From Actinomycetes bacterium (lineage in GTDB: Bacteria > Actinomycetota > Acidimicrobiia > Acidimicrobiales > RAAP-2): a DNA stretch of 64,000 nucleotides. The DNA lies in the NCBI GenBank assembly GCA_021831035.1, contig JAKBNL010000012.1, forward strand, positions 1 through 64,000, written 5' to 3'. Of this stretch, positions 16,139 to 24,233 are shown in pieces. Within the stretch, counting starts at the first letter, position 1; each line of letters starts with the position of its first letter. A program made the position numbers and the translations under genes. Below the pieces are notes generated by a model. It was not told where the DNA came from and made no database searches. It saw only the letters and a list, made by a program, of their open reading frames with translations.

Positions 16139-17101
16139 CTAACCGACGGCGGACATCGTGACGAAGTCCCGCGCGTAGCTCGCCTGGAAGAACCGGTCGG
16201 GTGACTGGACCATGGTCGAGTTGAGGCGGTGACCGTTGCCCGGGGCCGCCAGGCCCGTCGGGCTCGCGGGGCTGTAGTACGCGAAGATCGTCCAGAAGGG
16301 GTTCATGTCGAGGGCCATCGCGCGCACCGCCCCCGCCCGGACCAAGACGCGCGCGAGGTCAACGATGCTCATCGGGCCCTCGGCGTAGACGAGGGCCCCG
16401 TCCCGGGTCACCCCCAATCCGGAGCGAGGGGTGTCCACGACGTTGTTGAGTGACGATCCCCAGCGTGACACGTCGTTCGCGACGAGTCCGGGCACGGGTC
16501 GTGCGTGGTCGACGAGGAGCGTCAGGTTCTGGCGCACCGCGACGACCCGGGGAGTCATCCCCACGTCGACGCCCCACGCGCCCACGTTCACCGACCCGTC
16601 GCGGTAGATCACGAGCGACGCGGCGCCGCGCACCAGCGGCGCGACGAGGTGACCCTCGGCGAGGTAGCCCCCGTGGGCGTCCTTCATGAGGAAGCCCCCG
16701 TTGAAGGCGGCGACCAGGGTACGCGCCGCACTCGGGCTCACCGGCGCGGTGTGGTGCCAGAAGAGCCCGCCGGGGCTCAACGACCCCGAGTAGAGCTGGG
16801 CGCGCAGCAGGTGGGTGTCCATCCAGGCCACCGCCGCCACCGTCGAGGGGTGTCCGGGCAGTCGCAGCCAGGTCACGTAGAGGGCCGGGTGGCCGTCGAC
16901 CCGGCGCCCGACGGGCCGGTAGATGCCGAGTCCCCCGGGGTAGCGCGCCGTGAAGGGCGTGAGGTTCGTCGGCGCCGGCAGGGGATGACGCGGGCGCGCC
17001 GAGCCCGCGGACGCCACTCCACCCGGTCCCCACGTCGCCACGAGCGTGAGGGCGAGCGTCGCGAGGACGACGACCGCTCGTCTCGCCCTGCGCACCTCCA
17101 C
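16139..17101 (-). CDS. Secreted phosphodiester glycosidase-family protein
   Basis: The chosen start is the GTG at 17101, 5 nt after GAGGAGG (320 residues); a GTG at 17104 is also possible. A signal peptide (RRARRAVVVLATLALTLVATWGPGGVASA) covers about residues 5-35. The remainder matches the phosphodiester glycosidase (NAGPA-like) domain: WMDTHLLRAQLYSG, AAFNGGFLM near residue 165, GAWGVDVGM, NVVDTPRSGLGVTRDGALVYAEGP, and the terminal AMALDMNPFWTIFAYY. NAGPA homologs cleave sugar-phosphodiester bonds and bacterial ones act outside the cell, possibly on envelope polymers. Its upstream region shares 11-bp TAAG repeats with the divergent membrane-protein gene. Confidence 0.85.
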   Translation of the reverse strand: MEVRRARRAVVVLATLALTLVATWGPGGVASAGSARPRHPLPAPTNLTPFTARYPGGLGIYRPVGRRVDGHPALYVTWLRLPGHPSTVAAVAWMDTHLLRAQLYSGSLSPGGLFWHHTAPVSPSAARTLVAAFNGGFLMKDAHGGYLAEGHLVAPLVRGAASLVIYRDGSVNVGAWGVDVGMTPRVVAVRQNLTLLVDHARPVPGLVANDVSRWGSSLNNVVDTPRSGLGVTRDGALVYAEGPMSIVDLARVLVRAGAVRAMALDMNPFWTIFAYYSPASPTGLAAPGNGHRLNSTMVQSPDRFFQASYARDFVTMSAVG

Positions 17102-17152
17102 CACGTCCTCCTCGAACGCCCGCGTCCCTGACCCGTGTCTAGCCACACCAGG

Positions 17153-17167
17153 TAAGACCGCGCTAAG
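17153..17167 (-). promoter_or_regulatory. CTTA-n7-CTTA direct repeat upstream of the glycosidase gene
   Basis: TAAG at 17153 and 17164 are exactly 11 bp apart. Read toward the glycosidase gene they are CTTA repeats about 55 bp upstream of its start. Spacing of 11 bp suits tandem binding by an OmpR-type winged-helix dimer. Confidence 0.45.
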
Positions 17168-17239
17168 GACGGTGCGACCGGGCGCCCGCGGGCCCTCAAC
17201 CGCGGCGACGTGGCGTCCGGGCGCCCTCGACGGTCCACT

Positions 17240-17255
17240 CTTACCCACCACTTAG
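17240..17255 (+). promoter_or_regulatory. CTTA-n7-CTTAG direct repeat before the heme-b-like gene
   Basis: CTTA at 17240 and CTTAG at 17251 are exactly 11 bp apart and end 4 bp before the proposed GTG start. They have the same orientation relative to transcription as the site serving the divergent gene. Confidence 0.45.
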
Positions 17256-17259
17256 ATAG

Positions 17260-18018
17260 GTGCGCTACACCGTGTCGGTGGATCGTCCCCGCGCCCCGAG
17301 GGCGAACGCCTGGCCCACGCGCCCGGTCCCCGCCGACGGGGACCGCCCCGCGGCGACGACCGCCTGGCCGACGCGCCCGGTCCCCGCCGCGCGGGAGCGC
17401 GCCGCCAGCCGAACCGCTCCGCGGCACGCCCGACCCCGAGCCGCGCGTCGGACCTCGGTGGAGGGGAACGAGCGGCTCACCGCCGGCGTGGCCGTCGTCG
17501 TGTTCGTGCTGCTCTTCGTCGAGGGCCTGACGATCCTGAGCGTCCACTCCCTCTTGCACTGGCACGTCTTCATCGGTCTCCTCCTCATCCCGCCGGTGCT
17601 GGCCAAGATCGCCTCGACGAGCTGGCGCTTCGCGCGCTACTACGCCGGTAACCCCGCGTACCGGCGCCGCGGTCCGCCGCCGGCCGTGTTGCGCCTGCTC
17701 GGACCCGTTCTCGTGGTCCTCACCGTGGCCCTGTTCGCGACCGGTGTCTTGCTCGTCGTGGGAGCGCCGGTCTCGCTGCGCCCCGCCCTGCTCCAGTGGC
17801 ACCGCCTGGTCTTCGTTGCGTGGTTCGGGGTGACGGCGATCCACGTGCTCGGTCACCTCGCCGACACGCTCTCCCTCGCGCCGCGCGACTGGGTCCGGCG
17901 CACCCGCCGCCAGGTGCGCGGCGCCTCAACGCGCCAGTGGGTCCTATCCGTCAGCCTCGTCGCGGGGCTGCTCGCCGCGCTCTGGGTCACGCCCTACGCC
18001 GCCGGCTGGCGGTTCTAG
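17260..18018 (+). CDS. Four-helix membrane protein, heme-b/DUF4405-like
   Basis: The GTG start gives 252 residues; it has no clear Shine-Dalgarno and a start further inside is possible. Residues about 16-70 are a disordered Pro/Arg/Ala-rich leader with two copies of an 18-residue unit beginning AWPTRPVPA (54-nt DNA repeat at 17308 and 17362). Four membrane helices follow. Histidines sit where a b-type heme could bind: HSLLHWHVFIG near residue 95-103, LLQWHRLVFVAW near 178 and TAIHVLGHLAD near 195. This pattern is that of cytochrome-b561/DUF4405-like proteins that pass electrons across the membrane. Repeat sites shared with the flavin gene cluster at 25 kb suggest co-regulation. Confidence 0.75.
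   Translation: MRYTVSVDRPRAPRANAWPTRPVPADGDRPAATTAWPTRPVPAARERAASRTAPRHARPRAARRTSVEGNERLTAGVAVVVFVLLFVEGLTILSVHSLLHWHVFIGLLLIPPVLAKIASTSWRFARYYAGNPAYRRRGPPPAVLRLLGPVLVVLTVALFATGVLLVVGAPVSLRPALLQWHRLVFVAWFGVTAIHVLGHLADTLSLAPRDWVRRTRRQVRGASTRQWVLSVSLVAGLLAALWVTPYAAGWRF
17308..17397 (+). repeat. 54-nt tandem repeat inside the heme-b-like gene
   Basis: A stretch starting gcctggcc and continuing through acgcgcccggtccccgccg occurs at 17308 and again 54 bp later at 17362, with one base difference in about 27. In frame it duplicates an 18-residue disordered unit. Confidence 0.7.
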
Positions 18019-18094
18019 AGGTCGCCGCCGTCGGCTCGCGAGCAGGTCGGACGTCGTCGGTCCCCCGCGCGCGTGCTAGCACAGGGGGATTGAC

Positions 18095-19015
18095 ACGACC
18101 CCACCCCCGAGCAGTCGGCCCGCGGTCGGACTCGAACTCGTCGGCCTGACCCGGCGCTTCGGCGCGCTGACGGCCCTCGACGACCTCTCCTTCAGCGTCC
18201 CGTCGGGCCAGGTGGTCGGCTTCCTCGGCCCCAACGGCGCGGGCAAGACGACCACCATGCGTGCCGTCTTCGGACTCACCGACCTCGACGCCGGCACCGT
18301 GCGCTGGAACGGTCGTCCGATCGGGTCCGAGGTTCGCCGTCGCTTCGGCTACATGCCCGAAGAGCGCGGCCTGTATCCGAGCATGCTGATCGCCGAGGAG
18401 CTCACCTACCTCGGGCGCCTCCACGGCATGAGCGCGCGCGACGCCGCCGCGGCCACCGGACGCTGGCTCGAGCGCCTCGAGGTAGCCGACCGGGCCGGCG
18501 ACAAGGTGGAGTCGCTCTCCCACGGCAACCAGCAGCGCGTCCAGCTGGCCGCGGCACTGGTGCACGACCCAGAGGTCCTGCTCCTCGACGAGCCCCTGGC
18601 GGGACTCGACCCCACGGGCATCGACGTCATCGGCCAGGTCCTGCTCGAGCAGGCCCGCAGCGGGCGCTGCGTGCTCTTCTCCAGCCATCAGCTCGACCAG
18701 GTCGAGGATCTGTGCGAGTCGGTCACGATCATCGACCGCGGTCGCCTCGTGGCGAGCGGGAGCGTCGACGACCTCACCACGGCCGGAGCCCAGCGCCTCG
18801 CCGTGCGGGTCGAGGGCGACCGCGACGGGACCTGGGCCCGCCGTCTCGACGGGGTCAGCGTCTCGGAGGTCGCGGGGGGCGAGGTGCGCCTCGTCCTCGG
18901 GTCGACCTCGAGCGACGTCGTCCTCGACGCGGCCCGCGCCGCCGGACGGGTCACCAAGTTCGACTTCGAGCGCCGTCGCCTCTCCGAGGTGTTCCGAGAG
19001 TCGGTCGGCTCGTGA
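18095..19015 (+). CDS. ABC exporter ATPase (NatA-like)
   Basis: The product has Walker A FLGPNGAGKTT, the signature LSHGNQQRVQLAAAL and Walker B VLLLDEPLAGLDPTGID, then a C-terminal accessory domain. The first beta-strand (VGLELVGLTRRFGALTALDDLSF) lies before the first ATG or GTG at 18212, so translation must start upstream. In that frame, after the stop at 18077, no ATG, GTG or TTG occurs. The best candidate is ACG at 18095, six nt after AGGGGG, giving 306 residues beginning (M)TPPPSSRPAVGLEL. ATT at 18089 is an alternative. The gene overlaps the permease gene by 4 bp. Confidence 0.88.
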   Translation, partial: TTPPPSSRPAVGLELVGLTRRFGALTALDDLSFSVPSGQVVGFLGPNGAGKTTTMRAVFGLTDLDAGTVRWNGRPIGSEVRRRFGYMPEERGLYPSMLIAEELTYLGRLHGMSARDAAAATGRWLERLEVADRAGDKVESLSHGNQQRVQLAAALVHDPEVLLLDEPLAGLDPTGIDVIGQVLLEQARSGRCVLFSSHQLDQVEDLCESVTIIDRGRLVASGSVDDLTTAGAQRLAVRVEGDRDGTWARRLDGVSVSEVAGGEVRLVLGSTSSDVVLDAARAAGRVTKFDFERRRLSEVFRESVGS

Positions 19016-20328
19016 GACACCTCTGGATCGTCGCCGCGGTGCTCGTCGTCGTGGTCGCCGGTCGCCTCTGGCGCCACCGCCGGGGAACGGGAACGCGGGC
19101 TCCCGTCCCCCGGGTCCCCCGGGACCGGCGCAACCCCTTCGGCGAGACGGGCCTGGTCGCAGGTCGGGAGATCCGTGAGCGGCTCCGCGGGCGGGTCTTT
19201 CGCGTCGTGACCGCGCTGCTCTTTCTCGCCGTCGCCGCCATCATCGTCATCCCCACCCTGCGCACGGCGGGCCCGCCCCGGGCGACCGTCGGGGTGGTCG
19301 ACGGCTCGGCGACCCTCGACGCCGGCCTGCGCGCCGCGGCCCACCGGGTCGGGCTCACGGTCCGCCTGGTCACCGAGCCGGGTCTCACCGCGGCGCGCAC
19401 CGCGCTGCGCGCCGGCACGCTCGACGTCGTGGTCGACCCCACGCGCGCGGTCCTGGTGGACAAGGCCCTCTCGAGCACCGACACCTCGGCCCGGGCCGCC
19501 TTCGTTCGCGAGGTCGCACTCGGTCTCGGCGCGCGGGGGGCGTACGCGCGGGCCGGGCTGACGGCGAGCCAGGTGGCCATCCTCGCCGGGGCCAAGCCCC
19601 TCGCGGTGGAGAGCCTGGTACCGGCCAAGCGGCCCACGACCGCCTCGGAGACGACGGCCCTCCTCGGGGTCATCCTCAACTTCATCGTCCTCACCCAGTA
19701 CCTCACCTGGACGCTCATGGGCGTCATGGAGGAGAAGGCCAGCCGCGTCGTCGAGGTCCTCCTCGCGACGGTCCGTCCGCTGCAGCTCCTCGCGGGCAAG
19801 GTGCTCGGCATCGGCTCGGTCGCCATGGCCCAGGCCGCCGCGCTCGTCGTCTTCGCCCTCATCCTGGGCCGGGCGGTGGGTTCGAGCTTCGTGCACGGGG
19901 CCGCCCCCCTCGTGGCCGCCGCGACGCTGTTGTGGCTCGTCCTCGGCTACGCCTTCTACAGCTGGGTCTACGCCGCGGCCGGCTCACTCGGCGAGCGCCA
20001 GGACCAGGTCCAGAGCATGGCCCTGCCCCTCAGTCTCCCCCTCATCCTGGGCTACATCACCTCGCTCGTCGGGGTGAGCTCGGGCAGCCCGTCGACGCTG
20101 CTCAGGGTCCTCGCGTACCTCCCACCCACGGCACCCTTCGCCATGCCGGCCCTCGTCGGCTTCGGTCAGGCGGCGTGGTGGCAGTTCGTGCTCTCGGTGC
20201 TCGTGAGTCTCGCCTCCACCGTGGTCGTCGCGGTCTACGCCGCACGGATCTACCGTCGCGCGGTGCTGCGTACCGGGGGCCGGGTGCGCCTGCGCCAGCT
20301 GCGTCGCGCGCCGTCGGCCACGCGCTAG
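19012..20328 (+). CDS. ABC-2-type exporter permease (NatB-like)
   Basis: This 438-residue protein starts at the GTG in the GTGA overlap with the ATPase gene. An N-terminal helix (residues 5-18) and a second near 65-82 flank a basic linker. A periplasmic-type loop of about 150 residues follows (ATVGVVDGSATLDAGL ... ). Then come five or so helices: LLGVILNFIVLTQYLTWTLMGVMEEKASRVVEVLL is the ABC-2 hallmark, followed by PLSLPLILGYITSLVGV. This layout fits NatB/YhaP Na+ or drug exporters. Together with the preceding ATPase it forms a two-gene exporter. Confidence 0.88.
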   Translation: MRHLWIVAAVLVVVVAGRLWRHRRGTGTRAPVPRVPRDRRNPFGETGLVAGREIRERLRGRVFRVVTALLFLAVAAIIVIPTLRTAGPPRATVGVVDGSATLDAGLRAAAHRVGLTVRLVTEPGLTAARTALRAGTLDVVVDPTRAVLVDKALSSTDTSARAAFVREVALGLGARGAYARAGLTASQVAILAGAKPLAVESLVPAKRPTTASETTALLGVILNFIVLTQYLTWTLMGVMEEKASRVVEVLLATVRPLQLLAGKVLGIGSVAMAQAAALVVFALILGRAVGSSFVHGAAPLVAAATLLWLVLGYAFYSWVYAAAGSLGERQDQVQSMALPLSLPLILGYITSLVGVSSGSPSTLLRVLAYLPPTAPFAMPALVGFGQAAWWQFVLSVLVSLASTVVVAVYAARIYRRAVLRTGGRVRLRQLRRAPSATR

Positions 20329-20547
20329 CCCCGTTCGCCCACCCCTCGGACGCCACGTCCTCTCGAGCTCACCACACCCTGGATCGCCCGGCCCATCACT
20401 TAACATGGGGGCATAACCAACTCGTTTTGCACAGCCCGCCCCACCGCGTCGAGGACCGTCGCCGCTCTCGTGACGTCCCCCCGCCGTGCCCCCCGCACGG
20501 CCCCGCGCGGTCCGCTCGCGGCTCACCCCTTCGAGCACGCCTAGCCG

Positions 20548-22344
20548 ATGGGTCCTCGTCGGCGCTCGCCGGTAATCCGGGCCGTCCGGGCACTCCTCGC
20601 GCCGGTGGCCATCATCGCGGCGACCGTGGTCGTCCTGGTCTCGGCGCTCGGGGCCTCCCCGACGACGACGTCCACCACGACCACGAGCGTCGCGCCGGCG
20701 ACGAGTTCGACGACCACCCCGACGGCGACCGCGGCGAACTGGCTCACCACGTGGACCTCGCCGATGGACTACTACTTCACCGAGCGCGACCTCAAGCCCC
20801 TCCCGGCGGTCGACGCGACCTTCCGCGACCTCGCTCGGGTCGCGGTCGGCGGTCGCGCGGTCAAGCTCCAGCTCTCGAACACCTGGAGCCTCAGTCCGAC
20901 CACGTTCGACGCCGTCACGGTGGGCGTCGAGCAGAGCGGGGCCGCCGTCGTGCCGGGCTCGATCGTGCCCGTGACCTTCGCGGGGCAACCCTCGGTGACC
21001 ATCCCGGCCGGCGCGCGGGTGATGAGCGACCCCATCGCCATGACGGTGCACGCCGGCGAGACCCTGGCGATCAGCCTGTCGGTCTCGGGCGCGGCGACGG
21101 TGAGCATCCACAACTGCTGTGTCGGTCACGTCGACTCCTACGGGACCCGCAACGGCGCGGGGAACCTCACCTCCGATCCCGCGGCGACCCCCTTCGTCTA
21201 CGGGGACTTCAACATGCGCTGGCTCTCGGCGATCGCGGTCTCGGGCTCGTCGGCCCGCGGGACGGTCGTGGCCTTCGGCGACTCGATCACCGAGGGGTTC
21301 AACAACGCCGGGCTCAGCTGGCCGACCCTGCTGCAGCGCCGCATCGGCCGCCTCGCCCCGAGCGAGCAGCTCGCGGTCGTGGACGAGGGGATCGCGGGCA
21401 ACACCGTGTCGGTGTTCCCCCGGGGGACCACCTTCGCCGAGCTCGACGGGGGCCTCCCGGGCGTCACCCGCTTCGGCCCGGACGCGCTGGCCCTCCCGGG
21501 CGTGCGCGACGTCGTCGTCTTCCTCGGGACCAACGACATCTGGTTCGGGGCCGGCGGGTCGAACCTGGCCCACCCGATCGCGCCCTACGGCACCGCCCCG
21601 CGGATCGAGGCCGCACTCCGGGCCCTCATCGACCGGGCCCACGCCCACGGCCTCAAGATCTTCGGTGTCACCCTTCTCCCACGGGCCACCTTTGTCGGGG
21701 GCAACGGCGAGGAGCCCGAAGCGTGGACCCCCTCGGACCAGGCGACCATGGACGCCGTGAACGCGTGGATCCTCTCGCCGAGCTCGGGCTTCGACGGGAC
21801 CATCGACCTCGCGGCGGTGATGGGTGACGTCTACAACGGTGCGTGCCGGCCCACGACACCCTTCGCCCCCTACTACACCGTCGACAACCTCCACCCCAAC
21901 ACCGCCGGTCAGACGGTCATGGCCAACGCCATCTCGACCACGCTGTTCGGGATGCCCCAGGCGCCGACCCTGCCTCCGCTCGTGGCCGCGACCCCCACTC
22001 CCGGTTGCCCCGCCGCCGTCACCGCCGAGCGGGTCCTCGCCGAGGGGAGCGCCCCGGCGACCACGACGACGACCACGACCACGACGATCCCCTCGCGCCG
22101 CGCGCACCCCGTCCACCATCGCGCGGGTTCGAACGCGACCGCGCGCCTCCTCGTGGCGGTCGCCCTCACGATTCTGATCGGGCTCATCGTGATCGGCCTC
22201 GTCGCGCGACGCCGTCGCGCCCTGCGCCGTCAGCGGGCCCGCGAGGCGGTGCGCGCCTACCGGGGCCCCGGCCGGTTCCCACCGTCGCCCCGACCGCCCT
22301 CACCTCGACCACCGTCACCCCGACCGCCCTCGTCCAGGAGGTAG
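20548..22344 (+). CDS. Membrane-anchored extracellular SGNH/GDSL hydrolase
   Basis: This 598-residue protein has an N-terminal signal or anchor helix (residues 17-36) and a Thr-rich linker. The SGNH motifs are VVAFGDSITEGF near residue 245 (nucleophile Ser), VDEGIAGN near 280, VVFLGTNDIW near 327 and VDNLHPNTAGQ near 448 (catalytic Asp and His). A second Thr-rich stretch precedes a C-terminal helix (LLVAVALTILIGLIVIGLVA) and a basic tail, so the catalytic domain probably faces outward. The tail ends in PSPRP repeats that overlap the convergent GNAT gene by 88 bp. Likely activities are esterase, lipase or glycan deacetylase. Confidence 0.88.
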   Translation: MGPRRRSPVIRAVRALLAPVAIIAATVVVLVSALGASPTTTSTTTTSVAPATSSTTTPTATAANWLTTWTSPMDYYFTERDLKPLPAVDATFRDLARVAVGGRAVKLQLSNTWSLSPTTFDAVTVGVEQSGAAVVPGSIVPVTFAGQPSVTIPAGARVMSDPIAMTVHAGETLAISLSVSGAATVSIHNCCVGHVDSYGTRNGAGNLTSDPAATPFVYGDFNMRWLSAIAVSGSSARGTVVAFGDSITEGFNNAGLSWPTLLQRRIGRLAPSEQLAVVDEGIAGNTVSVFPRGTTFAELDGGLPGVTRFGPDALALPGVRDVVVFLGTNDIWFGAGGSNLAHPIAPYGTAPRIEAALRALIDRAHAHGLKIFGVTLLPRATFVGGNGEEPEAWTPSDQATMDAVNAWILSPSSGFDGTIDLAAVMGDVYNGACRPTTPFAPYYTVDNLHPNTAGQTVMANAISTTLFGMPQAPTLPPLVAATPTPGCPAAVTAERVLAEGSAPATTTTTTTTTIPSRRAHPVHHRAGSNATARLLVAVALTILIGLIVIGLVARRRRALRRQRAREAVRAYRGPGRFPPSPRPPSPRPPSPRPPSSRR

Positions 22345-22991
22345 CGGTACCGAACGAAGGCCTCGCCGCTGCGGCTGGTCATCTCCCCGTCCGCCCGCCA
22401 CCCGAGGTGGCGGTAGAAGCCGCCGGCGGCGAGGTCCGGCGGGGTGACGAGGACCAGTTCGTCGAGACCGGCCGCGCGGCCCGCGGCGACCGCAGCGTCG
22501 AGGAGGGCGCGTCCGACTCCCGAGCCCTGGCGCTGCGAGCGCACGAGGACGTGGGTGATCTCACCGACGCGGGGATCGGTGGAGGGGCCCGACGACGCGC
22601 GCGCGTGAGAGAGCCGCGCGACCACCAGGCGCACCACGCCCCGCACGTAACGGCGCCCGCGGGTGACGACGAGGTCGCGGGCGAACGACGGGTGGCCGAC
22701 GGCGTAGAGGGCGAGGCGGATCCCGAGGCGCACCCCGCTCTCACGCACCATCGCACGCACGTGGGTAGCCGGATCGGTCGCGCCGAGCACGACGCCGAGC
22801 AACTCGCCGCCCTCGTCGCGCGCGACGAGCGAGATCGCCCCGGGCGCCTCGACCCAGGCCCGGTAGTACGCGCGCATGAAGCCCGACCCACATCGCGACA
22901 GGAACTCCATGTCGAGGATCTCGCGGTGCAACGCCGACGCCTCGGCGACGTCAGCGCCGACGAGCGGCCGGATCTGCACGACCCCGGTCAC
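22257..22991 (-). CDS. GNAT-family N-acetyltransferase
   Basis: The start chosen is the GTG at 22991 (244 residues); a GTG at 22979 is as likely and neither has a clear Shine-Dalgarno. The fold is visible as VVQIRPLVGADVAEASALHREI, AISLVARDEGGELLGVVLGAT, and the acetyl-CoA loop LVRSQRQGSGVGRALLDAAV (motif Q/RxxGxG/A), then LVLVTPPDLAAGGFYRHLGW. The last 25 residues are GGRGD/E repeats encoded on the opposite strand of the SGNH gene's PSPRP tail. Substrate unknown. Confidence 0.83.
   Translation of the reverse strand: MTGVVQIRPLVGADVAEASALHREILDMEFLSRCGSGFMRAYYRAWVEAPGAISLVARDEGGELLGVVLGATDPATHVRAMVRESGVRLGIRLALYAVGHPSFARDLVVTRGRRYVRGVVRLVVARLSHARASSGPSTDPRVGEITHVLVRSQRQGSGVGRALLDAAVAAGRAAGLDELVLVTPPDLAAGGFYRHLGWRADGEMTSRSGEAFVRYRYLLDEGGRGDGGRGEGGRGDGGNRPGPR
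22277..22338. repeat. 15-nt tandem repeat shared by two convergent genes
   Basis: About four copies of a 15-nt unit (ccgtcgccccgaccg and variants) are translated on the forward strand as PSPRP units of the SGNH protein and on the reverse strand as GGRGD/E units of the acetyltransferase. A 23-bp block recurs 30 bp apart (22279 and 22309) with one mismatch. Confidence 0.75.
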
Positions 22992-23122
22992 CGACGACCG
23001 GTACGATGGACCACGCCACCGACAGAGCAGCCCGCCTGCATGATGGGGAGACCCTACCAAGTTGACACGTTCCCGAGGGCGCGCCGGCGCGTGACCGGCG
23101 TCGATCCGACCTCGCCACGCCC

Positions 23123-24214
23123 GTGCCCTCGGTAGCCCAACGGGCGCGACGGCGACGCCAGCGCGCCCGACGCCGCGCGCTCTTTCGCGCCGTGGTCGTC
23201 CTCCTCGCGCTCGGCACCGTCGCGGCGATCCTCGCCAGCCGCTCTCACCCGCCCACCACGCCGAGCACGACGACGACCCCGTCGACGACCGCGACCACGA
23301 CCGCGCCGGTGAGCGGCCCCCCCTTCAGAGTGGGGACGCTCTCGCTGACCTTGCGCGAGCCTGTGGGCGCCGCGGTAAGGGTCCTGCCCACCACCGTCTA
23401 CTACCCGGCGACGGGCCCGGCGGGCGGCGCACCCGCGCCCGGCGCGCCCCCGCAGCGCGCGGCGGGGCCCTACCCCCTCGTCGTCTTCTCCGAGGGCTAC
23501 GACATCGCCCCCCAGGCCTACGGGGCCCTCCTCGACGCGTGGGCCGCAGCCGGCTACGTCGTGGCGGCCCCGGTCTACCCCCTCACCGACCCCGCCGAGC
23601 CCGGCGGGGTCAACGAGAGCGACATCGTCAACCACCCGGCCGACCTGCGCTACGTGATAACGGCGCTGCTCGGGCTATCCGACGCCTCGGGCGGCGACCT
23701 GTCGGGCCTGGTGCGCCCCCGGGCGATCGCGGTGATCGGCCACTCCGACGGCGGCGACGTGAGCCTGGCCACTGTCGCCAACACCTGCTGCACGGATCCC
23801 CGGATCACCGCGGCCGTCCTGCTCTCGGGCGCCGAGCTCACCTCGTTCGGGGGCCAGTACTTCGCCGGCCCCTCCGCCGTTCCCCTGCTCGTCGTCCAGG
23901 GCACCGCCGACACGATCAACCCGCCCGCCTGCAGCGTTCAGATCTACGACGCCGCGCCGTCGCCCAAGCACTACCTCTCTCTGTTCGGGGTGAGCCACAC
24001 CGGCGGGTACCTCCCGGCGGGACCGGCGCGCGCCGTCGTCGAGCGCGTGACGATCGACTTCTTGAACGCCTACCTGAAGGGCTCGACGAACGCGCTCGAG
24101 CGCATGGCGCGAGACGGCACGGTCCCTGGTCTATCGGGCGAGACGAGCGCTCCGCGCGTCTCGGCGCGTCTGGCCCCGCTCACCGGCGCGTGCCCCGGCG
24201 CACCGCCGCGCTGA
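23123..24214 (+). CDS. Membrane-tethered or secreted alpha/beta hydrolase
   Basis: This 363-residue protein has a very basic N-terminus, one hydrophobic helix (residues 20-38) and a Thr/Pro linker, so it is probably exported and tethered. The hydrolase domain holds the nucleophile elbow GHSDGGDVS near residue 213, an acidic residue in GTADTINPP near 261 and a His in GVSHTGGY near 288. VFSEGYDIAPQAYG supplies the oxyanion strand. Nearest families appear to be PAF-acetylhydrolase/cutinase-like esterases. A CC pair (NTCCTD) and a C near 266 may form disulfides. Substrate unknown. Confidence 0.85.
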   Translation: MPSVAQRARRRRQRARRRALFRAVVVLLALGTVAAILASRSHPPTTPSTTTTPSTTATTTAPVSGPPFRVGTLSLTLREPVGAAVRVLPTTVYYPATGPAGGAPAPGAPPQRAAGPYPLVVFSEGYDIAPQAYGALLDAWAAAGYVVAAPVYPLTDPAEPGGVNESDIVNHPADLRYVITALLGLSDASGGDLSGLVRPRAIAVIGHSDGGDVSLATVANTCCTDPRITAAVLLSGAELTSFGGQYFAGPSAVPLLVVQGTADTINPPACSVQIYDAAPSPKHYLSLFGVSHTGGYLPAGPARAVVERVTIDFLNAYLKGSTNALERMARDGTVPGLSGETSAPRVSARLAPLTGACPGAPPR

Positions 24215-24233
24215 GCCGACGCGTGCGGCCCGG

